A stretch of DNA of 64,000 bases from Melampsora larici-populina 98AG31 (lineage: Eukaryota > Basidiomycota > Pucciniomycetes > Pucciniales > Melampsoraceae), in the NCBI RefSeq assembly GCF_000204055.1, contig NW_006768817.1:62001-126000 (forward strand), given 5' to 3'. Below are positions 10,866 to 22,640 of the stretch, in pieces (positions within the stretch are counted from its first letter, which is position 1; every line of letters begins with the position of its first letter). The notes beneath the pieces are model-generated. The model was not told where the DNA came from. It saw only the letters and a program-made list of their open reading frames with translations, and did no database searches. The translations under genes were made by a program, and so were the position numbers.

Positions 10866-11250
10866 TCAAACGCGACGGTTGAGATGTCCGCCTCCAAAGT
10901 AATGTGCTATGTCTCTAATGCTTCCCGAAAGTGATGCTTGCAGTTGCCTGCATACCCAACTTGACATGTTTACAAAAAGCGGCTCGGATCTAACCGAGAC
11001 TTGTAAGGAACGTTATAAAGAGTCATAATTTGTTCCAAACGCAACGGTTGGGATGTCCACCTCCAAAGTGATTGTCTCGTAATGCTCCCCGATATTTATG
11101 ATTGCAGTTGCCTGCATACACAACTTGACATATTTACAAAAAGCGGCTCAGATCTAACCGAGACTCGTAAGAAGGTCATAATGAGTCATGGTCTTTGATA
11201 GTTGCTCACTATCCACAAAGGAAGCGTCTCGGATGTAACCGAGACTTGTG
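10866..11250. repeat. Tandem duplication (~170-bp unit, two copies plus a partial third)
   Basis: Unit 1 (about 10866-11035) and unit 2 (about 11036-11200) share 'caaacgc.acggttg.gatg', 'gcagttgcctgcata', 'aacttgacat.tttacaaaa' and 'gcggctc.gatctaaccgag'. A partial third copy near 11215-11250 repeats the 'tctcggatgtaaccgagac' part. Each unit contains the short inverted repeat CTCGG/CCGAG. The array ends about 250 bp before the ATG of the next gene. Confidence 0.8.
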
Positions 11251-11397
11251 GTTGATGTCATAAAAAAGTCTCGCAAAGCTTTGGTCTCCAAAACCACCTC
11301 TCGCCGGGATGTTGTGAGGTGTGGGTGGTTTCTCAGTGCTCACATTAGCCGCTCGATCTGCTTACGCTGTGATCAGACGCAACTACTGTAAAGAACA

Positions 11398-11409
11398 GCT
11401 ATAAATAGG
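11398..11409 (+). promoter_or_regulatory. TATA box of the 11.5-kb gene
   Basis: 'ctataaataggg' is a consensus TATA element about 110 bp before the ATG at 11510. It follows the tandem duplication, so that array is in the upstream promoter region. Confidence 0.6.
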
Positions 11410-11509
11410 GTGTCTTTTCGTGGTTATTGTCCAATGAGCAAACACCACTTGTAGCCCGGCTTTAGTTGAATAACAACTATTTTACTTATCTCCTAAGACT
11501 ATATCAAAA

Positions 11510-13120
11510 ATGATCACTATCCCGCACAAATTATCTCCAATCCAATCAAAGGGTGTCAAGAGATGGGCTCGTAGTGTTTGTCAAATTGAAGCACTCGGCA
11601 CTCAGTCCAAATATGATATGACCCAAGTCCATGTGTGTTTTTTGCTATTCAAACCGTGTATAAGTTCCTCGCTGATCATCTCAAACCTTGTCTCTCAGTC
11701 GGTTGTCCGGAGACATCTTCGAGTGTTGATGTGTCGTGACTCAGAGGCATCACCCGTTCCACCATCCCTGTCCAAGCTTGAGCAAAAAGAGTTGATGGAA
11801 CGCTTCCAGCTTTATGATCCTCTTCCTCACGGCGAATCTATTCCAGTCCTTTCTGTTACCGACTTCGTGAAAACCGGCGTTCACATGAGCCCCAACCATT
11901 TTGAGGATGTTGAAATGGAGCTGAAGCGCTGGGGACTTCGTCGTTTCTCATTCAAATGGGAGGTTCCTTTGGAAGACCGTGTTAATTATCTGGCCCAAGA
12001 ACTTTTCTGGAACTCATTCTACAAAGCTATAAAAACAGGCATTACAGCTTTACAATCAGCGAACACATGCTCAGGCGAGCTATCACCATGCCAGTATTGG
12101 CAGCTCAATTCAAACACTTGTCTTTGATGTATCATGAGCAATGCAGCAGTAACGAAATCCTCAACCATCATTACATAATAGCCAAAAAAAAGAAGGTAAG
12201 TTTTTGGTCATTTCTTGTTGTTTTGGTCGGTTAAGTTGCTGAAGCACTTTTAAAAACAGGTCTTCAACGAATACTTGTCTTACTTGGTCAAAACAGGCGT
12301 TTCGGAACCCTTGGCATCAATTTTCCAACCTCGTAATTACTTGATCATGGGTGATATAGTTGAATTCAAATCCCTGACTAGGGTCTATCCTGTTAGGGAG
12401 GTACATTACGTGATACCTCAGTGGTGGTCAAAGAAAATGATTTGCTTCATCAGATACATCGAGGAACGTGTGGACTTTCACGCCAAGTCCCGCAATATGT
12501 TTGCCGTCAACCGCCGATCTCCTTGCCAATACGTCAAGAGCTTGTCAACAGAATACGGTTTCATACCTTGTCATCTGCCTGCCGACCTCTACAGCAATGA
12601 ACTCAAGGACTCTTTGCCACTCGGTGATCTATGGGATCTGAAAATGAAACCTTCGGTATTGCCCAAGATTCAAAACATGGCGTCCATCTTTCCAATCGAT
12701 GCCGGCGATCTTGCCCAAAATTCTTTAGACGGCATCACCGACGAGCATTACTCAAGTGACGACAACATCTCCGAAGACGAGATCTGGGACGAAGATGACG
12801 ATGATACTTTAGAAACCGCAACTGCTACCAACACTAGACTTGAAAATATTGAAAATCGCTTGCAATCTGAAATAACCACTCTGCGAGGAGACTTTGAGAA
12901 ATCTTTCACGATTTTCTCAAACTTCCATAATGAATTGAACGGCGTAGTCCCCTTGCGCTTGGAGGAGTTGAGTAAAGCAAAGAACGACATCAAAATCCTC
13001 AATGACAAGCTTGAGCTTTTGCAAGGACAGTTGGGAGAAACTCAAAACAAAGGCTTATCAAATGATGCGAGCCTAAATGATGCACCTGACTCTATATCTG
13101 CCTTCCAAGCGGAAGTGTGA
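11510..13120 (+). CDS. Unrecognised protein with acidic region and C-terminal coiled coil; probable 1-nt frame lesion
   Basis: Family not recognised. Exon 1 is 11510-11632, exon 2 11699-12195, exon 3 12260-13120; introns 11633-11698 and 12196-12259 are GT-AG. Exon 2 is 497 nt although both its borders need phase 0. Its first part reads PHGESIPVLSV to ELFWNSFYKAIKTG, and its last part is clearly coding in another frame (FTISEHMLRRAITMPVLAAQ to IIAKKKK). The frame must therefore change near 12035-12055, through either an indel or an unseen small intron. Exon 3 has a compact domain (IVEFKSLTRVYPVREVHYVI, QWWSKKMICFIRYIEERVD), an Asp/Glu-rich segment (DEIWDEDDDD) and a coiled coil with leucine/isoleucine heptads over the last ~90 residues. 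A TATA box precedes it. Confidence 0.6.
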
Positions 13121-13986
13121 GGTACTTGCGATATCAGCTACAGGTTTGTAATTTAACTTCTTTGATACTGAGACAATAAGCTGAAAAAGAAAGGCTAACG
13201 GTGAATCTTGAATATAAAAAGATCAAGCATCCTGCGCCGTTCAAAACCAATGGAGCGGTAATCATACACGAGTAGGCAATGCACTTATCGCTCTTCAAAA
13301 GTTTCTCATTTATATTATCTTCAATCAAAATACACGCCTGGTCCTTTTCCTTTTCTTTCAAGTGCGGTGGTTTTATACACACCGCGTCCTTCTCTTTCTA
13401 GTGCGGTGGTTTTATGCACGCCTGCTCCTTTTCTTTCAAGTGCGGTGGTTTGTAAAGGGAGACTGAGAGTTCATATCTTATACATACATCTTGTATTGTT
13501 CACTCTCCTACCACACATGTCAAATTTTTGTCTTGAATGCTGAAATTCCATTATCTGAAGTTTGGACTCGCTGCGTCTATTTGTAACTTGAAACTGAGGG
13601 AGGCTTAACACAAAGCTGTGCCAAGGTAAAAGACAAAGATAAAGGTTTGACCCGCTGCCGCATTGACCTTGCTCCCCAAAACCCAGACATATCTCAAGAA
13701 TATAAACACACCTCTCACTTGTTCATATTGAGTGTTGTGTTTATATTCTTGTCTCACAATTAAGATTGGTTGCACGTTAGGATATATGTTGGATGTTAGG
13801 ATATGGTTGTTGTTAGGGTATGGTCGTGGAAATTGATTGTTCATATATACTTTCATTATCCACATCTTGTTCAAAAAAACCTTCCAAAGCGTTCATGATC
13901 CTTTTGCTTCAAAGCAAACAACTTCGACAAGTTTATCATCAATACCAAAACAGTGCCAATTCCAAACACCCACTGAAATTCCCAGC
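13121..13986. other. Intergenic interval with tandem repeat
   Basis: Contains the repeat at 13330-13455 and otherwise no supported gene. The short open frames at 13134-13382 and 13605-13874 are AT-rich with no family features. Confidence 0.4.
13330..13455. repeat. Three-copy tandem repeat, ~43-47-bp unit
   Basis: Three successive copies of 'cacgcctg.tccttttc' followed by 'tttctttcaagtgcggtggt' and 'ttta', the middle copy with small changes. Pyrimidine-rich. Confidence 0.75.
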
Positions 13987-14646
13987 ATGTCACCCATCCG
14001 CAACGTAAAGATCCCTACGTCGGCAAACTTTGCCAAACTAGACAAACGCACCCAGTCTGAAATGGTTCCATGGAAGATCTCCACATCAGCGCATCATTGC
14101 GTCAAGGAGGGCCTGGATCAATGCATCCGCTGTGGTCGTTTCGGTCACTTAAAAGTCCGCTGCACCACTAATCTCAACCACACTCCAAAAGGAGATAAAC
14201 CCAAAAAAGCCTTACCGTACCCCGATTGGCGCCGAGTCCAAAACGGAAAGAAGTACAGTATTGATGTGCTCAACATGTCCCCCAGAGATCTCGCGAAAGC
14301 TGTTGCAGGTACGCGCCCTGGTGGCTCCTCTTTCAAATGGTTGCTTATCTGAGTTCTCTGTTTGCCATCTGTTAGAGTACCACGATGACACACCGGTCAT
14401 TTCAATGACTATTGAGGAGGTCGCTGCCCTAGACGCGATAGAGGCTGCTGGTAAGTAGTTATCTTGAGGCGCCAACATAATCAACTTATGTGGCCATGTC
14501 GCTGAAAAAACTACGGCATGCCAGGGCCAAAGACTTCACAGGGCTGTCAAAAACATTCGAAAGCTGACACGGGCTCTCAAAATCATTCACAAGCTGAAGA
14601 GTCCCCCGCGGCTATACCTCCCGTCGAAAGTGCTGTCCTTCAATAG
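13987..14646 (+). CDS. Small CCHC zinc-knuckle protein, 172 residues, three exons
   Basis: Exons 13987-14308, 14376-14450 and 14525-14646 sum to 519 nt exactly. Introns 14309-14375 (GTACGC...TTAG) and 14451-14524 (GTAAGT...CCAG) are GT-AG. Residues about 45-58 read CIRCGRFGHLKVRC, a perfect C-x2-C-x4-H-x4-C zinc knuckle, which usually binds single-stranded RNA or DNA. The rest is polar, and exon 3 is Gln/Ser/Lys-rich (KTSQGCQKHSK, NHSQAEESPA). If intron 2 is not removed the protein stops at 14459, seven bases into it. The protein could be a stand-alone nucleic-acid-binding protein or a domesticated retrotransposon Gag remnant. No protease or reverse transcriptase is adjacent, so the role is open. 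Confidence 0.65.
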
Positions 14647-15619
14647 CTCGGAATGAGCATAGTTTAGGCGGTTCACGATAGTGGTGGGTACAATGTCGTT
14701 TGAACACCTATCTTAACACATTCCCCGCTGATGTTTTCCCCTGCATTGTTTCCGCCGGTCGAACTAATTCTGACTCTGCGTCACGATGTACCAGCAACGC
14801 GAGATCTTGCCCAGTTTGGTGACCACTATCATGTACTTGCGTGCTTCTTCTGTTGCAAAATTTGGCAATGATCATGGTTCGCTTACTTTATTGCGGGGAA
14901 ATGAAAAAACCCCAACTGTTCCCGCGTAACAGTCGATGATGGACATGCCTAGCGTGGCAGTTAAAAGTTTTGGAAACGGTGTGAGACTGGGTTTTAACTT
15001 TTGGCTGCCCAAAACCCAGAAGACACAGGTCTCTGCCGGAGTTCTCTGTCTTGGAGATTACTGTGTAAGATACTGTCAAACCCGAACCCGATGTCTGAGA
15101 TGGGTTTGATAAGCCAAAGATTTGGCTCTGAAGCATCTCTTCAGATACATCATTTGACCCAGAAACTGAGTACAGAGACCCTTCAACGTCTTTTTGGGTT
15201 GTTCAATAGGTGTTATGCAATAAATGCAAAAAAATACGGGTAATGAGGTCATGTTTGTGCGTGTTCAAACGGTGGAGGGGGTGGCGGCACTTGACGTGTC
15301 TGTCTGTTGGTCCAAAAAGATTCTCATATATCTTGAATGAACTCTTTTCCTTTCTAGAGTGTGCTCTTATGTCACTTTCTCTTTCTGGTGATTGAAACAC
15401 AACACTTTTTCAACCTTTTCTTTTCTATATTGAAGCATCATTCTGCAGTTTATCTTTCTGGCAACACTTTTGCACCGTTTTCTTTTCTATCTTGAAGCAT
15501 TAGTCTGCGCTCTTTTCTTTCACAAACTTGGGGTCAAGGTAGATCGACCCATATTAGTTCTCTTCACCCAAAGAAATCACTTTCGCTTCATTATCTGTAT
15601 TGTATTTATAAATTCAACT
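14647..15619. other. Intergenic interval with a duplicated promoter-proximal segment
   Basis: No gene could be supported. At about 15395-15515, two ~75-bp copies of a segment with 'aacact.ttt.ca.c.ttt' followed by 'tcttttctat.ttgaagca' lie just upstream of the next gene. The 14.7-15.3 kb part shows nothing recognisable. Confidence 0.45.
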
Positions 15620-17361
15620 ATGAGCTCTCAACAAACCTGTACACAGAACACTCCGAACGCCGGTGGGGCTGGGAAAAAACGTCGTCGTGAAGGGGATATG
15701 GAGGAACGTCAAGGTATGTACCAATCACAATCATGTTTTGTGACTTACGAGTTATGGTTGTCTGACTGGGTTTTTTTCCATTCGTTCCAGAAGAAGACAA
15801 CCGCTTTGATGAAGTACAAGATTTATCTGATGAAGAAGATTCGGGTGTGTATCAGTTACATTGTTGGGATACTCGTTTGTATGAAGTTTGATGGAGTGTC
15901 TTGCTCATGTGGTGATCTTCAGATGGAGAACTTACGCACGGAGAAGTTCTGGACCAAAAACGAAAGCAAACGGCAAAACTCAAAGTACTCACTCGGATTC
16001 GACATCGGAATGAAGGTATTGGGAAGCTCGCTGGCAATCATCCGGTGCCTAAAGCTGCGACACCGCTGGCTAGAGCGATCCATGAATTCGTCCGAATGCT
16101 CATGGGCATCCCAAGGAAATCAAGAGGGTCTTCAGCTCTTGAAGACGCCGGCGAAAAAAAGATGCCAGATCCACCTTCTGAACTCGAACATCAAGCTTGG
16201 GAGTCCCGGAGGCAGAGAAGAGAGATATTCATTCGGGAGGCACAAGATCATGCAATGACCAAATATCTTTCGAAAAAACCACCTGGCTTCAAACCAAACC
16301 AAAAGCAGCGAAGGGTAGTTGAGAAGGACGCAGCAGAAATGGCATCCCTGAAACGTCCGATGCAGCCGGTCATCTTCACATCTCGCATCCTCACTGGAAT
16401 TCGTACCAGGTATGCACACCATTGGGTGACCTCATGCGAGGCAAGCTTGGCCATGGCAGGCTTTCCTCGTTGTACCTTTGACTGGGAATCATCATACGAT
16501 TCACCTTGGAACTCAGTGACTGCAACCATCATCTTGGCTCATTGGGTGAAAGCATATGAAGCAAACGGCGCAAGAGAGTTCGGTATCCTGGTCACAGACA
16601 ACACACCTGCCAATCGGGAAGAAGTGCTTCGCCGTTGGTGTGGGAACAAAGCTCCAAAGTTTCAAGACCAAACTCGAAAGGTTGCGTTGACAAAAACTCC
16701 TGAAGGGCGGAAGATCCTTGAGGATAATATTTCGATTGCAAAAGGAATTTCAAGCAAAAAACAAAACATGAATAAGGTGGGTTGTATTCTTTCTTTCCTC
16801 GAATGTCATTTGCAAAGGTATGCTCATAACTACTTATCCTGAATAACTACTTTGGAACAGATCTACGATGCCAGGTTATATATGGCGGTCAAACTCTTTG
16901 GTGCAGACTCACCCGAGTTCAAGATGTTATCTCATCCCGAAGTTCATTCAGAAGATGAACTAGTCACAACCAACTGCGGCTCCCGTCAAAAATTACGACT
17001 TGAATGGCGCAGCCAAGAGTTAGATACTTTGATAGGTTTGCTCGACACGGCTTACTGGAAGCGCAAAACGATTCCCAAAGAGAGAAGGTTGGCAAAACAA
17101 CTAGTCGAAAGAGGTACCTACTCACCTACCCCCAACAAGGATCGCTTCCCTCCAAAGGGGTTTCAGCAATTGCTGGTTTCCCCATCCTGGTATGACCAGC
17201 AGGAAGGTTTAGTCTTATCAGAATTGGAACTGAATGAAAATCACCCTGTGGATATACACAGTGCCGTCGAGGATGCCAAGATCACCTTCAAGTCCTTATC
17301 CGCGTTGGCGGCAGAACAACAAAATGAACCCAGTGGCTCACACACAATGAACACCCAGTGA
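15620..17361 (+). CDS. Family A protein, four exons, intact
   Basis: Function unknown. Exons 15620-15713, 15791-15844, 15923-16776 and 16861-17361, all GT-AG with agreeing phases. The start ATG at 15620 gives a short N-terminus containing the basic cluster GKKRRRE, a possible nuclear signal, then an acidic patch (QDLSDEEDS). The central region has KAATPLARAIHEFVRMLMG, CTFDWESSYDSPWNS, IILAHWVKAYEANG and LVTDNTPANREEVLRRWCG. After the last intron come LRLEWRSQELDTLI and RRLAKQLVERGTYSP. A broken homologue at 21.5-22.6 kb on the minus strand shares TFDW...WN...HW and WRSQ...R.A.Q blocks, which supports this exon model and shows the gene is a family. No catalytic motif known to me is present. 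It ends about 770 bp before the decayed Tnp2 transposase. Confidence 0.7.
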
Positions 17362-17429
17362 TTTTACGATCCCCTTAGACCTTTTCCCCCGTCTCATCTA
17401 TCAAACGTGTACATAACCTCTAGTGCATT

Positions 17430-17510
17430 GTGAATAGTTGTGAATAGCTGTGAATAGTAATAAGTATACATGTGAATAGTTGTGTATAGTGATAAAAACA
17501 TATACACAAC
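17430..17510. repeat. Short repeats of GTGAATAGTTGT
   Basis: At least five imperfect copies of 'gtgaatag(t/c)tgt' occur in about 80 bp directly after the family A gene. Confidence 0.7.
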
Positions 17511-17769
17511 ATGTTTATATCAAGTAGTTGATGTTTGAGTTTGAGAAAATATCCCATCACCCCTCTCCCTCAACCTCGTGATTTGAACACCTTCAGATCA
17601 ATAGATCTTTCTGCGTTTTGACCACTTCACGCCGATTCAAGCACCATACTATTACTGGCCGAGTCAATCACACACAAAATGCAGCCAACTTCCAAATCAG
17701 CAACATTTGGGTTGGCTTCGAGCCTGCATGGACCCTTTGAGTCCGACCTTTTTTTTTGAGTGATCAATG
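17511..17769. other. Spacer, nothing recognised
   Basis: Between the family A gene and the duplication that precedes the Tnp2 pseudogene. No signal was seen. Confidence 0.4.
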
Positions 17770-18020
17770 GTCACTTGATCACTCGCATCAGTGAACCTTG
17801 CGTTTGGCACATACGAACCCCCTCCGTTCACCTGATGATTTACCAGGCTCCCCACAACGCTTGTCAGACAGACATAAGAGCGTCCAAAGTGGACATTCAA
17901 AATCTCACTTTATCACTTGCATGAGTGCCTAACGTTCGGCATTTACGAACCCCCTCCGATCACCTGATTATCAACTAGTGACCCCCGCTTGTCAGACAGA
18001 CATAAGAGCGAGCCCAGTGC
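17770..18020. repeat. Tandem duplication (~125-bp unit) upstream of Tnp2 copy 1
   Basis: Both units contain 'tacgaaccccctccg.tcac', then 'ctgat', then 'gcttgtcagacagacataag' and 'agcg'. They cover about 17770-17895 and 17900-18010. They lie about 110 bp before the start codon of the transposase pseudogene, where a subterminal transposase-binding array or a promoter duplication would be expected. Confidence 0.75.
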
Positions 18021-18127
18021 ACGTGCAAAGTCTACTTTCTTCAATTTGTATAAATTGCATCTGGACTTTCGAAGCCAACTATTTTCGATTTTTGGATCCC
18101 TTCCTTTATCATTATCCAAAAACCTCA

Positions 18128-21100
18128 ATGGAATCCTTTGGGCCCAATCACATCCGCTGTACTTGCCTCGCTTTAGGATGTTCAGAGCGGCAGTTTCAAA
18201 AGCATGGTGAGACCCATACAGGCCGCCTATTCCACCGCACTAACTTTCCGCGGCATTTGAGTGTTTCGGAAAAGGAAGCAGCTCTTAAAAAAGGCCACCC
18301 TGACACGTCAAAACCGGCTCAACAAGTCTCAGAAGTTTCATTGGACAGGCCTATTGCGCCGAGTTTTTTGGGTGTTGTTGAACCGGAACCAATTGTTTCC
18401 AATCGCAAACGTGCTCATTCCCCTGGGCCTGTAGCTCACCCCTCGCTTTCTCAGATTGATATATTCCACGCCCTCGAAAGAATGCGCGAATGATGCCTAT
18501 CGAATCACGTCCACTCCAATATGATACCAAGGCATTCTATACACCCCGCAGACTCCTTCAGCACCCAACTTGTGTTCAATCAATGATCCAAGTTCTGAAC
18601 CAATACCTTGTACATCATAGTTCTTCGCAGGCGGTTCGGACCGCACTCAAAATGGAGCGTCTCAAGTTACAGACATCGCTTAATTTGAACAACCCTGGAA
18701 TTGCACCTGTCTGGAATGAAATTCCTCTCTCCATTCCGAAGCTTTTGAAAGTTTTCCATTTGATCGCCCCGGTCATCGAACATATATCTTGCAAAGTATG
18801 TTTCTGCCTACATGGACCAGCTGGACAAACCCCTCCAAAGACACGATGCGACAATCTACGGTTTTCCACATCAAAGCCGTCTACAGTCAAATTTATTTGT
18901 GGTGCTGAATTGTACAAACCACCCCGCAAAAGCTCTACCAAAGCCCGACCAGCTCAATTATTTTACCATCAAAGCTTTGTTGAATGGCTAGCGAGAATGC
19001 TACATTCTCCATCTTTTGAGACCCTGCTCGACAGTTTGCTACACCGAATCAAACCGCCCGAAGGGACTTTGCAAGATTTGTGGGATGGAACCCTTTGGAA
19101 AACCTTCAAAAAGAACGGGAAAGTGTTCACGCAAAAGTCTGGCAATCTCATCTTTGGATTTTATTGTGATTGGTTCGACCCTTATGGAGCAAAACGAGGA
19201 CGCCAACATTCCGCTGGACTAATGCTCCTGATCTGTTTTAATTTACCCCCCGACATCCAATACCGAGCTGAGAACATGTTCATCTATGGAATAACGCCTA
19301 GCCGACGAGAACCGAAGAGTTCAGAGATGGATTCAATATTAAAACCCCTCATCTCTGAGCTTACAGACTTATGGAACGGCTTTTTCTTTAGTGTCACAGC
19401 TAATTATCCCAAAGGCAGAGTTATCACCGCGGCTGTATGTCTTCTTCTTGCCGATGTTCCTGCAATGAAAAAGATTTCGGGGTTTTCGTCACACAGGTCA
19501 ACAAACTGGTGTTCGAAATGTTACATTCCTCTGAATGACATCAATTATGTGGACCACAAGTGCTACAGACCCCGTACCAATCTTACACACAAAAGACAAG
19601 CGCAGAAATGGAGTGAAGCAAAAACCCTTAATGATCAGGACAACCTCATGCGACAAAACGGCACGCGTCATTCTGCCTTTTACGAGCTACCATATTGGCA
19701 GCCCATTGAATTTGCTACAGTAGATATCATGCATTGCCTGGTCTTAGGCCTTTTAGGAGACCTTTCAAATACATATCTTCAAATTATGTTTGCAGGAAAG
19801 GGCCTGAAGAAGCAACAGGACTCTAAAATTGCAAACGGCGATTATGTCAACTTGGCCAATGATTCCACTATTGGAAAAGTTTGCGATGTTCCAATGAGTG
19901 TCAAATCTGCTTCCTCGGGTGGCAACGATTTTAACTTTTCCTCTGCAAAATCATTGACTCGATCTCGGTATGACCGTTCTTCCAAGTCTAAGTCGGTAAC
20001 AGACAGCAATTTTAATTGTGATGACCACCCACCCTTATCAGATGAAGCATCCGATCACACAGCACAGCTAGCCGCCGGTCCTTGTCTCACAACAAACGAG
20101 CTCAAGGAGGTTCACAAGTGTATATCGAACACCATGATTCCATCTTGGATCACCCGTGTTCCAGACAAGATTGGGACAACTCAATGTGGTACTCCTAAAG
20201 CGGCAGAGTGGCTCATTCTATACACCGTATACATGGTGCTTTCCCTAGCGCCATATCATCACACCGCGGAAACACATTCAGAAGCTGCAAAAATATATAC
20301 AGCCATCACACTTGCCACACAGATCATCAACATCAGTGTCTCCCGAACGATGAAGACTGCCGACTTGAACACACTAGATAAACTACTTGTACAATATCGA
20401 CATCATCTTTTAGTGTGCTGGCCTTCGATTAAATCCAAGCCGAACCTCCATTTTGCGCAGCACCTTTCAGCGCAAACTCGTCTACTTGGTCCACCATCAT
20501 ATACTGCTTGTTGGGCTGGCGAGCGTATGATAGGTGCCATGGTAGCCACTCCCAAAAGCGGCGACCGAGGTGCATCATTAGTCACATTTTCATCCTTTTG
20601 ATACATTATTCTTAAACCCACATGTCTCACTTTGCCATGTCTTTAAATATTGTCGGGAAGACCATGATAAAACATCACACACAGAGAGCCAATTATTTCA
20701 ACTTCTTACGGAATGCCCCATCGGACTACGCAGCAGAAGTTGGTGTTGATATAATTATGCAAACATCAACGACTAAGTGGACCCCATTTTCGCCAAGCTC
20801 AGATGTTTATGCATCAATTCAGCAATTCATACACGACATGGGTTTGATCAATTCGGACAAACTTGAGATTACGAAGAATTGGCGACATGGCGGGAAAACA
20901 TTCAGCAGTTACGCTGAACATGCGGGGAACAGCTATATATAGTTCGATATTTTAGGGAAAAAAGGACATGGCGTGATTCAACACATCATACGAACTGAAA
21001 GTCTTCCAACTCCTGTTTTTTTCCTTCATGTATTTCGCGAACTTGACCCAATTGATGAGAATCGAAGTCCTTATCGTTTGCTACCCCATTTGAATGCAAC

Positions 21101-21400
21101 ACTCAAGTACAACATCAATCTGTCACCGCAGACCATTGGCGTGCAACACTTATTTGGTCACTGTGCTGCGCTACACAATTCCCCAGGCACTTTTGCCATC
21201 TCGCAGGCCACCATCTCCTTGGTCAGCCTTCAAAGTATGGTACGCTCTTTAACACCTGATTGGAGCGTAATTTACTTAGACTAACTGCTTTGTGTTTCTC
21301 AGAGTGTCGCAGATCTGTCGTCAAGTTACGAGACACTCCATTGATGAAACCCGAACTGACTAAAACTCACATGGAAAACTTAAATTTGAATATTTCATGA
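18128..21400 (+). pseudogene. Tnp2-type (CACTA/Plavaka-like) transposase, copy 1, decayed
   Basis: Homologue of the intact gene at 51.3-55.2 kb. It begins with a cysteine-rich head (CTCLALGCSERQF) at 18128 and continues through LIFGFYCDWFDPYGAKRGRQ, NLPPDIQYR, SELTDLWNGFFF, ADVPAMKKISGFSSH, a CSKC pair and the DIMHCLVLGLLGD motif, all typical of Tnp2. The late part has SWITRVPDKIG and GPPSYTACWAGERM. Lesions: at 18490-18493 the first frame stops (TGA) inside an overlapping ATG in another frame; near 20580-20660 the conserved intron no longer splices in frame; and at 20940-20942 an in-frame TAG interrupts a block aligned with the intact copy. The final exon after an intron at about 21235-21300 is still readable to a TGA at 21398-21400. 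It is a non-functional nuclear transposase relic. Confidence 0.8.
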
Positions 21401-21512
21401 CTTTATATACTGTTGCATTGTTTTTGTAGAGAATCAGAAAAACGTATATATACACAATCTGTTTACTTTGAGAAATTTTTATCTTAAAACTACTATGAAA
21501 GCCAAACTTGAA

Positions 21513-22640
21513 CTAAACAAGGGATTTCTCTATATGAATTGGTAAGGTGTTCAACCAAGCCGAAACAGGTTTTATTTGAAGTGCCAACTTTTCCTCAGCA
21601 GTCAAGTTTGCCAGGAAAAGTGGTTCATAACAATTTTCAGGGAGTCCACAACACACGGGAGCGTTTCTATCAGTATTGGTTGCTATGGTTCGAATTTGGT
21701 CGAACCTTTGAGAAGCAAGTCGGTGGCCCTGAGTTGATGCAGAATACTTGAAAGAGAGCTCATCAATTCTATGAAGTATTTGTGTGTATTTTTGGCTCCG
21801 CCAAACCAAGCCAACTGCTGGACAGTGGGTCTCTTCAGGCTGCCATTCCGTGTCGGAACAACAGTCCTGATGAGGCAGTATCTCGGAGGCGCTTTGGCCA
21901 ATATTAGCCGCCAAGAGAAGACGAGATAGCGAAACCACGCGATATTTAAACAGCTGACCAAATCACAAAAGATCAATGAGTCTTTTGTTGAGAAATTCAT
22001 TGTAAGACAATTTTAAACTTACCATTCTTTTCTTCCGACGGGTCTCCTTCTGAAGATTTTTTTCAGGAGATCGCCGGTTTTGCCTGATCTCTTCAGAACG
22101 CCCGCGCATCCATCAAAGAACAATTGCAATACATATGCCTTCTGTGTTGTGGGCGGGAGTAATTGCCTGGTTGCCAAAAGAACCTTGCAATTGGGCATAT
22201 TGCCAATGCTTGACGATGAATATCGCCATAGTGCGGTTCCAAGTATCCCGGTCTGGCTGCGCCCAATCAAAGGTCAATCGGTGAATTTCATGATTCTTCA
22301 AATCGGTCAGGCAGAAGGCTTTAAACACCAAAAGTGAATCCTCTGGTGTGCCTTCGTCAGCGGTCATCGGGTTTGTTGCAAAAACCGTTCGATCAGCCAT
22401 GATTTGAGCTTGGGTTAAAGGCCGCAGTTGGCACCGTTTGTCAGGTGTAGGACCGGCTGGATATGTCTTGTTTAACTTGTCGTATCCGAGTAAGCCTTGT
22501 GTGAATGTAGCAAGTGATTGGCAAATCACTTCAGTAGACTTTGGAAGGGATGCATAGACGGAAGCGTTCAGGGCTTTCAAAGAAGTCACCGCAGCTCCTC
22601 TCTTCCAGTGATGGGACGGGCGAGCTTTAAAGAAAAGAAA
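21513..22640 (-). pseudogene. Broken second member of family A
   Basis: Reading leftwards, an exon from about 22640 has GAAVTSLKALNASVY, RLTFDWAQPDRDTWN and AIFIVKHWQYAQLQGSFG, aligning with the TFDW...WN...HW region of the intact gene at 15.6 kb. An in-frame TGA at 22113-22115 sits where the intact copy has arginine (VLRRW against VL-stop-W), fitting a CGA to TGA change. After an intron (donor near 22020, acceptor near 21962) the second part carries LVWRSQKYTQILHRID and GHRLASQRFDQIRT, matching the last exon of the intact copy. Its own start and end are unclear. It faces the decayed transposase from the opposite side to the intact copy. Confidence 0.65.
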
